A stretch of DNA of 64,000 nt from Sialis fuliginosa. Taxonomy: Eukaryota; Arthropoda; Insecta; Megaloptera; Sialidae. The notes under the pieces were generated by a model. It ran no database searches. It was given only the letters and a program-made list of their open reading frames with translations, and was not told the origin of the DNA. Made by a program: the position numbers and the translations under genes. The stretch spans positions 8,414,993 through 8,478,992 of the forward strand of contig OY540814.1 of NCBI GenBank assembly GCA_961205875.1, read 5' to 3'. Shown here piece by piece: positions 46,255 to 57,059 of this stretch (positions are counted from its first letter, which is position 1; every line of letters begins with the position of its first letter).

Positions 46255-46680
46255 GACGGTAAATGAGATACTTAAAACTTTAATTAAATATCCATAGTGC
46301 CTTTAGGTGTATAGCGAGAAAATGTATGTAATTAGAGAAAATGCCAACATTTAATTGCTAATTGAGTCCTGGCTGATGTGTTGCCAGTTCAAATTTTAAT
46401 CACCTAATTACGAAACTGCATCAATACACACACCTAAATGTAGGCGACAGTCAGTGGCTATCATAAACGTGCATATATCTATAATGGCACGGATTCTCAA
46501 CGTGGTAATTGTTTCTGTTAATTGTTATGGGTACATATGTATGTATGTTCCTAATTGAATCTACCGAACCGACTGATGCTCCTTTACTTATTACGATAAC
46601 ATTCACTGTGATATAGTAGAGATTGCGTTACTGTGATGAGTAATGGTGAGAGGTAATGAAGCTGGCTTTTAGGGTGACCT
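46255..46680. promoter_or_regulatory. Candidate conserved non-coding element
   Basis: Balanced, non-repetitive sequence dense in homeodomain cores ('taattagagaaaatgccaac', 'atttaattgctaattgagtc', 'atcacctaattacgaaactg'). It has no transposon ends and no open frame, and resembles developmental enhancers by composition. Conservation is untested. Confidence 0.35.
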
Positions 46681-46785
46681 ATTGTCTACTAAATTAAATA
46701 TCAGTGATAGGATAGATTCAATATTTTATTTAATTATTTTAAAGATTAATATAAAGGATTTTTAATCGTTTACATTATTAATTAC

Positions 46786-46999
46786 TAGAGATTGGAAAAA
46801 TAGTTTTTCAACTATTGCGTAACCGTTTTCAGAAAACTGGTTTGATTGAACACAATTTGAAATCAACTATTTGCAACTACCTTTCCAACTATTATAAAAC
46901 TATTTTTATTATTAAATCGTAAAAAAAATATTTATCAACTATTTCCCGAAAAAAAAATTCAACTATTAACTATTTCAATGAAAATAACAACTATATAGC
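46786..46999 (-). mobile_element. hAT-like MITE, second copy of TAGAGATTGG family
   Basis: In inverted orientation it matches 17463-17856 (end TAGAGATTGGAAAAATAG, then 'caactattgcg', 'aactggtttgattgaacac'). It lacks the 95-bp palindrome and reads directly 'caactattaactatttca' across that site. The far end is degenerate ('aactatatagctct'), so its boundary is approximate. Confidence 0.7.
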
Positions 47000-47590
47000 T
47001 CTTTTGTTATCGTACACTTTTTTTGGAAAAATTCAATTAACCCAAAATTCAAGCTCAAATTTAAAAAAAATGGTAAGCAGAAAATTCCAAAAATTTGGAT
47101 TTCGCCTAGGTTCGACGCGAAAGAACACGAATTAAAATTGTTGAAAATATTTTTTCAGTAATTCAAATAAATATACAGCAGTGTAATTTTTTTTGGCAAA
47201 TCCGACTAACCGTTTATGATATACTAGCGCTGTGCCCGCGGCTTCGCTCGCGTGGATTACGGAGTTATTGTTTTGGATTTTTGAAAAATATAGTTGAATT
47301 ATTTTAGATCTTTTTATTCTACACAGTTTCTTACTACATTATATTGTTCAGTATTTAACATTTTAGGTAGCGTATTGCTTAAGAGCGCGCTGGCGTCAAA
47401 CTTTTTCCGACTTGATTTACTATTATCGTCACTGCTGATTCCTTATGTTACCTAACGTAACAAAATGTATACTTAAACCTGGCTTGAGAACATAATCTAT
47501 GAATTAAAAAAAAGATACTTAAATCGAGTGATAAGCGCACTAACGGACAGACAGAGAGACTTTGAGTTTTATTAAAGTAGTGTTATGAGT
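47000..47590 (+). repeat. RTE-like retroelement-derived fragments
   Basis: 'atactagcgctgtgcccgcg' and 'gcttcgctcgcgtgg' near 47222-47258 form an inverted RTE-type terminus. From about 47403, 'tccgacttgatttactatta', 'cctaacgtaacaaaatg' and 'agaacataatctatgaat' match the repeat interrupted at 17366-18039, giving its uninterrupted version. 'gacagacagagagact' marks a further tail. Confidence 0.55.
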
Positions 47591-48118
47591 TCTAATTAGG
47601 GTTGTAAGCTGAGATCTCGATATCAAAACAAGGTCGAGACTTAGACGAAATTGGCTAAAATTTGAACAAGATGTTATTTAATTAAATTTGGAGACAAGAC
47701 TTGTTACAAAATCGAGACGAAACGAGACATAGTTAAGAAACTAAAAAACACGATTATGTTTATTGTTAGCTATTAAGCAGTCCCTATGACCACCTCCCAT
47801 CTCCATCATCATACAAGCTCCATAGTACCATATTATTGTATTGTCATCAGAAATCCATAAGTTTGCAAAGTTTCAAATCGATACGACAAAGTTGGTGAAA
47901 AGTGAGTTGTAAGATTTTCTTACAAAGTTAGGAAGTTACCGGCTAATAAAACCGTGCTAAAAAAGTTAAAAATTATTTTAACTGTTATATTACCTACACA
48001 CCTATATTTTTTGTAAAAAATGGGTGTGGCTGTATCAGGATGCATAATCGAGGGATTGACGTGAATACGTAGCAGTAGGGTTTAATAAAACTCAGACTAG
48101 TATTGTATAATATAGTTA

Positions 48119-48591
48119 TGTCTTATGATTTGTACGAACATAAAAATTAATATTTACAAGCAAAATTTTGGAAATACAAAATATACTTTTTATTTTCTTA
48201 TTCAATTTAAAAAACTAATATCAAAAATATACAAAATATATTCTTATATATACTGTTATATTTTGTAAATAATAATTCAATTAATTAATATTTACAAGCG
48301 CAATCGTGAACATATAAAGTTTAATTTTTTGTTGTTGTTTTATTATATATTTTTATCACTCATTAAAACTGGTTAAATATTTTCATTTTTACTTGTACTT
48401 CGTAGATCTAATCAAGATCTATAATTTGAGACCAAAATCCTCGTGGTAGCTGCTCTGAGTGTCGAGATATAGTGATTTTAAATTTACGCTAGCGCACAAA
48501 TTGATCTCAGCGCGTTACATCTAGTTTCTGAAATGCCCACTCAGTATCTGGAGTAAAACATAGACGTTACTAACGTCAAAAATAATAAAAA
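48119..48591 (+). repeat. Dispersed repeat (GATCTAATCnAGATC family), copy 1
   Basis: This copy matches 62921-63372 nearly end to end. Shared blocks include 'tgatttgtacga', 'aattaattaatatttacaag', 'tagatctaatcaagatctat', 'gtggtagctgctctgagtgt' and 'tctcagcgcgttacatc'. The element is non-coding. The motif TAGATCTAATCRAGATCTA is an imperfect palindrome. Superfamily unassigned. Confidence 0.7.
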
Positions 48592-48799
48592 ATGAAATAC
48601 ATCATTCTATGTATATTCAAATTAAAATTTTGAACAAAAATCTTGTCTCATTGAGGACAAGTAGACTAGACACGACAATTACAAAATATACAATTAATAT
48701 TAATTAATTACAAGTACTAACATTTCTGATTAAAAGACAACCGTAAACCATTAAATCTATAACAAAAAAATCCAATCTAAATTCACTCGAAAAAATGTG

Positions 48800-49060
48800 T
48801 TGTTCATCCTAGCCAGAACCGAATCAACTGAAAGCATTGCAATAATGGTAATAGCAAAGGCACACACGAATCGCAGTTTTTAACGTCAGTTATGTTTTTG
48901 TTTCATCTGGACAAGTGCGATTGAGCTGTTTTTTTTTTGTTGCGCCATTTCCCTACGAACTACACATTGATTCCGTACAATTTAATTAGAAGCACTAATA
49001 AATTGAACTCTGTTAGTGCTGAAATGTTAATTGCACAAATGTCCTCTCTCTCTCTCTCGC
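48800..49060. promoter_or_regulatory. Complex non-repetitive segment
   Basis: 'gaaagcattgcaataatggt', 'catctggacaagtgcgattg' and 'acaatttaattagaagcact' look like conserved-element sequence. An initiator-like TCAGTT lies near 48893. It falls between the ends of the possible 2.5-kb hAT, which argues either that those ends are unrelated or that this is element-internal. A short (CT)n tract follows. Confidence 0.25.
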
Positions 49061-49596
49061 ACACTAGCTTTGATGTTTTATGAAACGGTTTATTAAATGC
49101 AGTTGTTATTATTTTTTTCCATATGTTCCATTACCCCCCCGCCCTTCCAAAACATAATGAGATAAACCTGAAGAATATGCCATTACCGACGTCACAACTA
49201 TCAAATATCACGTGTTGATGTGTTAGAATATACCTAACCTAACCTAACGAAAACTAACCAACCTAAAACTAATCAACTCGATTTTGCCCCAATAGATTGC
49301 TCTAAATAAGAATAGTTAATTTGTATTTTATTAGAACATCAACTCTGTATGATTTATAAAATATTATACATATAAATACATGATATTGCTCATTCAGTAC
49401 AAATATATCTCTCCAGCCTAATACTCATTTAGATATTTTAAGGAGTATTTTTTTTATGTGTCATTTTATTTCTTTAACGAACAAAAAGTATTTTTTTAAC
49501 GCTAGTTTTTATTAACTATTACTAAAACACTAAAAAGCTGTTCAGAATTGTTTACAAATGCTATAATAGTTTATTAAGTGTTAGAATAGTTTATTT

Positions 49597-49670
49597 CAGG
49601 GCTGGCCAACCCGCAGCCCGTGACGCTCTTATGTGCGGCCCGCGGCTACATATGAAGAAATTATGTTTTT
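49597..49670 (+). mobile_element. hAT terminal fragment, CAGGGCTGGCCAACC
   Basis: CAGGGCTGGCCAACCCGCAG followed by 'tgcggcccgcggctac' is a characteristic hAT end found in many animals. The matching right end is absent, so this is a truncated or one-ended copy. Confidence 0.6.
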
Positions 49671-50098
49671 ATAATGTTTATTTTAAGTATCAGGTTTATC
49701 AGAATGACTGAGGTTGTTTTTAATTTCCCATTGATTCGTTGAAAATATTTTTCTATTTATTCATTTTATTTGATAAACTATCAAGCAAAAGTAAATTAAA
49801 CCAAGTTGCTAAATCAATTGTTTTATAAATATCTTCTTGAAAGATTTTTGTATAATTAATGATTTTGCATCCGACTCAAGACGAGATAAAACGAGAGTAA
49901 AGTAAGTCTCGCCTCACCTGACAATCTCGTTAAAATCTAAGCCATATCTTTAATGTTTATTACTTATTGATAATTCTTTAAAACTGAGACTAAATAAAGT
50001 AATATTGTCTCAATCTCGTCTCATTGAAATTCAAGTATTATCGTTTCAGTCTCGTCTCGTCCGAATTTGAGCCAATCTCGTTTTGGCGTCCAACTATA

Positions 50099-50757
50099 GT
50101 ATTAATAAGGAAGTCAATTACTCATAATAATTTTAATATGATCTGACATTGAAAATTGAATCTACTAATAATAACAAGTCGATGATTAATTTCTATACAA
50201 ACGTAATAATATATTTTATGTTGTCTTGTTAAAGTACAACTCAAAAATTCTCAAGATGGAATTAATAAACGTTAATATTTTCTATCACATGATTAGGTTT
50301 TATAGAGAAATAAAAGTTCAATTTATAAACTTAAATTGGTACTTATATGATAATAAATTATTCAAATCTGTAATTTGTTCGTTGATTTAACAGAGTTGGC
50401 TTAAAGGAAAATAGAAATAATCTTATTTGGTATGAACCAACAAAACTTTTTAAATGCTTGCTAAATGAATTTGATGCATGCAAAAAAAGAGACAACCCAT
50501 AAGAAATTTTTATAACTTCTTGCTTTCTTATACAGCCATATTTAAAAAATACATATAATAAGTAGATATAAATAAGTATTATTGCAAAGTTAATTTATTC
50601 GAATTTGAGATTTTCATGTAAATATCTATTTTAAACTAACCTATAGATATTAGAATAATATTAAAGGTTTTACCTTTTTTTTATTCAAATATTCATTAAT
50701 TAATCAATAAACAAAATAGAATAATTAAAAAGTAAAGTATGTAGTAAGTAAATGCAG
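50099..50757. other. AT-rich non-coding DNA
   Basis: Nothing distinctive is seen. Confidence 0.45.
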
Positions 50758-51573
50758 TGCTTCCTCGTGCTAAATTCACCAAAGGTAGTTATTGAACAAT
50801 TTAAATAAAAACCGATAGTGTTCAGATATATTGCCTGGCAATGGTTAACCATTTAATTTTTATACAATTTTACTAAACAATATTTGTTCGAAATTTTTCT
50901 TAAGACGCACCTGATTATTTTTTCATACATTTTTAATTTTTTGACTATTTCAATCTAAATCTTTTATGCAAACGTCAAAATGACATTTAAAAAGTTAAAA
51001 TGATATTTAATATTTGAGATAAATCTCTGTAAGGTAATATTTTACAACAAATATTGTAAACCTATGTATAGGAAATTAAATGCTTTACAAAAAAAGTCTA
51101 TAAAATTTTCACGTAACATGTGTCGTTGTTGAGATGCCTTGAAAAAATAAATATTTTGGGATGTCACCCCTTCCCCTTTCACACGGTTTTGAAATGGGAA
51201 CCAAGTTTCATTAATATCTGTTCAGTGATACATGAGTTATGCGCATGACAAGGATTGTCTTGACCTGAAACGGAAAGATGAATTTAAAATTTTGAAATTG
51301 GAGAACAATTTTTTGTCTCATTTTAAAACGATCACAAAGCTTCTTCTTCTTCCCCACACATATGGGGGGGGGGGTTCATTATCAAACAAAGGTATAAATA
51401 CATACTTATTTTACATATACAGGATGAAAAAAAAATATGGAATATGCTTGTATTTTCTAAAATATTCATTATTTAAAAAAAATTATGTAACAGTTTTTAG
51501 AAAAATTATTTCCTATGTAATGCTAATTTAAAAAAAATAGTGCTATCAGTATCTTCGATATTGCGAGGAAGCA
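50758..51573 (+). mobile_element. MITE copy, TTGCTTCCTCG family, with nested insertion
   Basis: The left end TGCTTCCTCGTGCTAAATTC and right end 'ttcgatattgcgaggaagca' match the copy at 8178-8669. It is longer because about 210 bases (51340-51552) are inserted near the right end, containing a G-rich run (51364-51374 area) and 'tacaggatg'. The insert resembles 53175-53290. The open frame 51232-51531 lies within and is not a gene. Confidence 0.75.
51340..51552. mobile_element. Insertion within the MITE
   Basis: 'ttcttccccacacatatgg', 'cattatcaaacaaaggtata' and 'aatatggaatatgc' correspond to the 53175-53290 segment ('cccccacacctatgagtggg', 'cattatcaaacaaaagtata', 'catattccatattt'). The uninterrupted sites at 8637-8667 and 29222-29263 show the expected MITE sequence without it. 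Exact borders and element type are unclear. Confidence 0.5.
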
Positions 51574-52020
51574 ATTAAAAATGTATAGTTATGAATACCA
51601 TAACATCTTAATATTACAAGTGAACAATTTTTCAAAATTGTTCCGTAATACTTTTTGCAAATGAATTATTGCTGTGCTCTTATTTTTAATTATTTCAATA
51701 CTATCTAAACCAATAATAATAATAATGTTTACAAGCAAATTAATTCTAGTATATATTAATCAGCCTCGAGTTATCTTTTTAAATCTAAAGGTAATAAACA
51801 TACAACATAGTACTTACATTTCGAAATATCTCGAACCGGATCTGTACAGTACCTATACATAATAACAGAACTTGCATTGATAATACACATGACGTCTATA
51901 CACGTTGCATATGTAAATAGACAGACTGCATAGCCAATTCAAGACCAATTGAAGAAGTTAGTTGCATTATGAAGGGACTGCCAGATTTATTATGCATCAT
52001 ATCTTGTACCACATCTCTAG
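51574..52020. other. AT-rich non-coding DNA grading into complex sequence
   Basis: After about 51880 the sequence becomes less AT-rich ('tgacgtctatacacgttgca', 'agggactgccagatttatta') towards the candidate promoter. No gene recognised. Confidence 0.4.
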
Positions 52021-52040
52021 AGCAGTGTGTACGATATACA

Positions 52041-52122
52041 TATATACTTTTCTATTCCATTCTATCGGCGTTTCAGTTTTGTTGCGTTCCTGTTTGTTGA
52101 GTAAATATTATTCAAAGCAAGG
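52041..52122 (+). promoter_or_regulatory. Candidate promoter with short first exon
   Basis: TATATA (52041-52046) lies about 30 bases upstream of TTTCAGTT, an initiator with its A at 52075. About 48 bases further the sequence CAAGG|GTGAGTAA gives a donor at 52123. The region is non-repetitive with 'ctatcggcgtttcagttttg' and 'ttgcgttcctgtttgttgag'. The spacing is good but each motif is short and the exon would be tiny. Confidence 0.3.
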
Positions 52123-52130
52123 GTGAGTAA

Positions 52131-53174
52131 TATACATTTGCTGCGGGTAATATTCGACCTCCTCCTTGAAGTACGTGTGGTACATTTTGGAAATTTATTT
52201 CAATTGTTACTTCAGTGAATTATTCAGGAATAATAATAATAATGGTATTAGATCAGTGACAGCTCGATAATATTAATATAATAAAATAATGCTCTACAGT
52301 TCTACAATTACAATTTCGTCATGTAAATCATGAAAATACAAGAAAAATACGCAGTAAATACTGTAAACATTGTAATTTTGTCTCATATTTCTACTATTTA
52401 ATGGATTAACTAGTAATAATTCAAAATTTAGAATATTGTGTTGGATTAATAGATGCTACAAAATATTTAAGTAATTTGTATACCATAGATACGATTTTTT
52501 ACAATTTTAGAACGCATATCTTACGTTAATAGAAAAAATACAATTTAGCATTGTAAATTTTAATATATTGGCGCGTCCGTAATAATTTTTAATTTTTTAA
52601 AACATTTTTTATTTGTAACAAAACATTGTAATTTGAATTAATAACGTATTGCTTTTGTTTGAATTACAATCCCACATTGTAAAACGATATTATAGTACAT
52701 ATGGCGCTGTAAATTTTAATAATCAGATTATTTTATTTTCATAGTTTTATTTGTAATTGGGCATTGGGTACCTAATATATCTACATTTTGTTAGATATAT
52801 GATATAGTATAATAAAATATAATACGTAAAATTATTTAATACACGTTGACTGTAAACTGCAAACATAAAAGTTTGGTTTTACTTATACGTTATACCATTT
52901 ACAAAAAAATTGTGAACCTAATGGATAATAGCAATAACGACCAAATTGAAGTAGAGCCTATACTTGACAGGGATGGTCGAATGCTAATTAAATATATGTA
53001 TATATTTAAAAAATAATTGTAATGTTTGTATTTAATCTATTTTCAATCCTATCAAGTTTTTGGTCCAACCCAAATGGAATTTATAAAAATTAAATAGCTA
53101 AAACATGATAAAACTATCAAACACACTAGAAATACTCCACATAGTGATTTTTGTGGTCATAAAAAAGTTAGGTT
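52131..53174. other. AT-rich non-coding DNA
   Basis: The phrase 'cattgtaa' plus 'ttttaat' recurs several times between 52360 and 52720, which may mark a degenerate repeat, but no ends could be paired. Confidence 0.35.
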
Positions 53175-53290
53175 ATAATTACCTCCTCCTCCCCCACACC
53201 TATGAGTGGGGCATTATCAAACAAAAGTATAAATACAAACATAATTTACATATTCCATATTTATTACTCACCCTGTAGATGTTCTGTCCC
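53175..53290. repeat. Repeat segment related to the 51340-51552 insertion
   Basis: It shares 'ccccacac', 'cattatcaaacaaa' and 'gtataaatac'. 'acatattccatattt' and 'tcaccctgta' match the other copy's 'aaatatggaatatg' and 'tacaggatga' in reverse complement, so parts of the two copies are differently arranged. Confidence 0.45.
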
Positions 53291-54399
53291 CATAAAAAAG
53301 ACCGCTCACAAAAATAATAATTTACTTACAATTTTATAATGAGAAAACGATTAAAAATAATTTTAAAAAGATCTCAGGTACCTATAAGTAATTACATATT
53401 AATGTTTTACATCAATAAATATGAGACAGGTATCACAAGGAAATGTAGAAACAACACGTGTACTTATAACACGTATATTGGACACTCCTATAATAGTAAA
53501 CATTATATTGTGTTCACCGTTTTATCATATTATTATTGAATCATTATTATACGGGCCGACATTCTGTTCACAAGATTAATGTCATGAAATTTTTATCTGT
53601 CAATTTAATAATTTACGTCATGTGAATTATTGCGTTCAAGACATCTAATGGATGGTTTGTTTTTTATATTAGAATTAAATAGATTGAGTAATGACTAATG
53701 TAATAATTTCTGTACTTATTGTGTTAATGGTTTTAAGTAGATGAGAACAAGGTTTCTCCACTTTCAAGGGTATTATTATTAATATGTATTATAATTATTA
53801 CTATTGTCATTATTATTATTATTATCGTAATGCTGTATTTATAATTTGTTTGTTAGTAAATTGTTAATTTATGTTTATTATATTATAACTTTGAATTTAT
53901 TTATTTGTTTATTATGTGATATATACCTACCCATAAATATGTTTAACGATTATTTTATACAATTTAATATTCATTATATTGTACTTTTGAAAATAAAAGA
54001 CATGTCATTTGAAAGTCATTAAGAAGTATTATTCATGCTTAAATGTGTTTTATAGTATTTTACGATTAATATCTTTGATTATTATATAGATATTAATATA
54101 ATAAAAAAGTTAAACATTTGATTTATACATAAAAAAATAATTAAAGAAAATATCAAGCGTAGTTATGTTATACAATGTTATATATTATCATAAAAAAATT
54201 TCTATACAATACAAAAATCATAAACAAGCTCTCTAAAGAGACAGGTTTCACTGCATGACAATCCTCTTTTTAATAATAAATAATTTGCGATCTTCTTTCT
54301 ACTTATATAAGTTATAATAACGTATCGTACAATAAACTAAAAATCATTTTTCTTTGCATTAATATAAAATATATGCAGCTTTTTATATTTTTATCTGAA
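53291..54399. other. AT-rich non-coding DNA
   Basis: A slightly complex piece at 53550-53680 ('ccgacattctgttcacaaga', 'acgtcatgtgaattattgcg') may be regulatory. An (ATT)n stretch lies near 53805-53825. No gene recognised; the frame 53339-53539 is AT-rich. Confidence 0.4.
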
Positions 54400-54650
54400 A
54401 TCAGCCAGTAAGTAAGTCATATTCTATCACCATACTGGAAGGATAGGGGTATATCTCGGGGCAATCAAGGTAGGAGACGTTCATGAGGCCCTATTAATAA
54501 TAGTAATGAACTTCATAAACGAAATTTATTAAATAAATTCCCCATTATCACATTAATGAATTTGTTAAGTAAAAGCAGGGTCACCGAAAGGACAGTTTTA
54601 TTACGGACTCCTCCGCGGAAGGGGCCAGGCCTGTTTGATTAATAATAATT
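54400..54650. promoter_or_regulatory. Candidate conserved non-coding element
   Basis: Non-repetitive and less AT-rich, with 'atctcggggcaatcaaggta', 'gacgttcatgaggccctatt' and 'ggactcctccgcggaagggg'. It has no open frame and no paired ends. Confidence 0.3.
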
Positions 54651-54978
54651 TTATTATAATATAATATCATAATAAGCTAATTAAAGATTTGAAAATTACC
54701 CTATTTTTCTTGGTATTTTATGTTATATACGATAAATAATGAAAATGCAGAAAACATTGTACCCCCTTATTAATTAATTTTTTAGTAATTTAAACTCAAA
54801 GTTTTATTTCGAGATGCTTAAAAATATGAAAAATATATATTTTAGATCGTTTTTAATATTCTTCTTTCCATTTTCCTAGCAAATAAAGAACAAATAACGC
54901 ACACACATACAAGTATTATTTAAACAAACTAACAAGATATCGCCAGCGGTAAATGTATTATAACGCATATAGTGTTCA

Positions 54979-55314
54979 TTGTTAAAACACAACATACTTA
55001 GTGCTTTATATTCCTTTAGCATAAAATATTTTTTCCGCTATGTACAAGTGTATGTAGGCTTTGACACGCCACGAGTGGTGCTATCGCGTCTGCAACCGGA
55101 AGGATGTGCAACAAAACATACTTGTGTGACAAGCGCCATTGTCTTCGGGATCATATGTGACATCAAGACCTGCGGCAATGTAATTTACTGTCCTACATTA
55201 CGTTTACATTCTTTAACTAAGTTCTCGAGTGTATTTTTAATAATACCTACCATGTACACTGCTATGTACTTACTACGTAGGTATATACATATGTGTATAT
55301 TTTTGTATCACTAG
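54979..55314 (+). CDS. Unassigned open frame, possible coding fragment
   Basis: A 111-codon frame whose middle (about 55040-55200) is GC-richer than its surroundings and translates to GFDTPRVVLSRLQPEG, CATKHTCVTSAIVFG and CDIKTCGNVIYC, with six cysteines in about 35 residues. An acceptor-like TATTCCTTTAG ends at 55019, inside the frame. No family is recognised and no clear donor follows. It could be an exon, a decayed gene fragment or a regulatory island that is open by chance. Confidence 0.2.
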   Translation: MLKHNILSALYSFSIKYFFRYVQVYVGFDTPRVVLSRLQPEGCATKHTCVTSAIVFGIICDIKTCGNVIYCPTLRLHSLTKFSSVFLIIPTMYTAMYLLRRYIHMCIFLYH

Positions 55315-55408
55315 ATTTTTTTATATGTGCATTTTAAAATATGCTATGATCACTCTCCTGCTAGTAAATAAGAAAAGACCAGGTTTAATAATAAGTTAGT
55401 CTTGTCTT

Positions 55409-55989
55409 GATATTGGCGCCGGTCTTGGTCGTCGAAACTGTTTTTTGGCGTTGATAAAACAAGTATCTTTTTATTAAATCAAGTCCGCAAATACAGTTTT
55501 TTTAATTATAACCTTTTATTTTGTATATGTTTTTTCTTCTGAGAACAACGTAAAACCAGTGATGAACACTTGTTAAAGATTACAAAATGATTAGCACTAC
55601 TACACAAACGTTATAAAATAAAGAGTCATACAATTTTAAACAATGTAACGTATTTACATAAGAAAACACACATTTCTTGACAATCTGCCGAACCGCGATG
55701 TTTTTTCTTCGGTCATAGATAAAGTAAAACCAGAAATAGGAACCCAGTGATAGACACTTGCTAATTATTACAAAATGATAAGAAGAAAGAATTATGTAGT
55801 TTAAATATCCACCATTTTGACACCCATTGGCCGATTGTCATTAAATTTACAGTTACTTATCTTTAGATTATGATTCAGTAATGGTAGTAATCAAATATCA
55901 ACAAATATTTCTAATTTAGTTAATTTAATATTTATTTAATTAAACAAAATTTTAACACTTGGGCATGATCCAAGACTGGTGCCAATATC
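55409..55989. mobile_element. TIR element related to 21777-22318
   Basis: GATATTGGCGCCGGTCTTGG at the left end pairs with CCAAGACTGGTGCCAATATC at the right. The interior shares 'cattggccgattgtcattaa', 'tcaacaaatatttctaatt' and 'gaca/gaacacttg...attacaaaatgat' with the first copy. About 580 bp, non-coding. Target duplication not clear. Confidence 0.75.
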
Positions 55990-56043
55990 TTATATAGTAA
56001 CTAGGTATCTTAAAAATTTAAGCTGTCGTTAATATTTAAGACA

Positions 56044-56077
<34 letters not shown>

Positions 56078-57018
56078 CCGCGGTCAATTTATTTTCAAAT
56101 CGTATTATTGCATTCCTAAAAAATAAATAAAAGCTTTAATAAATTAAATGTCTATTATTTATACTATCAAAACTAGCGTTTTTTGTTGAGATAAAAATGT
56201 GTATCTTATAACGTTTTGATGTGATCCTCAACATATAGAGAAACAGAAATAAAGGTTATTGAAATTAAATTATTACATAAAACATAAAAAATAAAACGTG
56301 TTACCAAATAATAAATAAATAAATATTATTATGTCTGTAAAATTAATTTAAATTAATAAAACAATGAATTGCAAACAATTAATATGGGTATTACATTTTT
56401 TTGATTATTTTTTCACACATGAAATATAAAAAATATTTCAATTACAATAATAGAAAAATCCCACCTAGGTTACAAAGTCAAGATTTTAGTGATCCCTATT
56501 ACCAAGTTCAAACATTGAGCTACACATAGCTTTATATAATATGTTAGTGTGAATTGTTTTATATACAATTGCTCGTACACATTTTTCTAAAACACATTTA
56601 ATAATAATGGCTTTTAAATGGGTTATTAATATTTTATAAAAATCTTATTAACTTTGTCGCAATTTATTGAGACGAACGTTAACATTTGTTTATCAAAACA
56701 AACGAAATTGTTGCAATAAATTTATTCGTTTCGTAAATCATGTTTAGATTTTTCTGAATCTAATTAATAAGCGAGTGGGTATAACAATAGTTTATCGCTC
56801 CATGCATAGATGTAATAATAACTAATTAATGCTTTATCAATTAATATATTGTGTTTAACTGCAATGCTCATATTATATAACGAACTGGATAGATATACTT
56901 CACTTATATAAAATAAAAATAAATATGTATATGTGTTTGATTATAAACATTAAATTACTTTTTTCCTGTTAATGTATAAAAACAAGGATTATTTGCAGTT
57001 CAATCTATTTTTTAAACG
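55990..57018. other. AT-rich DNA with (CT)n tract and small complex segment
   Basis: A (CT)n microsatellite of about 30 bases starts near 56045. The segment 56690-56900 has several homeodomain-like cores ('ctaattaataagcgagtggg', 'aactaattaatgctttatca') and may be regulatory. No gene recognised. Confidence 0.4.
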
Positions 57019-57059
57019 AATTCAAAAAAGGAGGAGGTCCTCAATTTAATCATTATATA
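57019..57059 (+). repeat. Left part of an interrupted lepidopteran repeat
   Basis: 'attcaaaaaaggaggaggtc' followed by 'ctcaattt' is a hallmark of an abundant lepidopteran repeat (ttcaaaaaaggaggaggttctcaattcg). It is cut at TATA by the palindromic element and continues at 58218. Confidence 0.65.

Larger units (their letters stand above)
47597..50098. mobile_element. Possible 2.5-kb hAT-like element with gagacgagac ends
   Basis: The left end TAGGGTTGTAAGC and right end (reverse complement TATAGTTGGACGCC) are similar. About 45 bases inside, 'cgaaattggctaaaatttga' on the left matches 'cgagattggctcaaattcgg' on the right, and both subterminal regions are rich in gagacgagac. Flanking octamers gttctaat and gtattaat agree at 6 of 8. 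The interior is a patchwork with no transposase. Two independent fragments of one family are the alternative reading. Confidence 0.5.

Noticed and set aside
46484-46506. AATGGCACGGATTCTCAACG resembles a mir-263/183-type mature sequence
   Set aside because: Only the seed matches; bases after position 8 do not follow the family and no good flanking hairpin arm was found.
53264-53285. CACCCTGTAGATGTTCTG resembles the start of mir-10 (ACCCTGTAGAT...)
   Set aside because: Only the first 11 bases agree, the rest diverges, and the site is part of a repeat shared with 51340-51552 rather than a miRNA hairpin.
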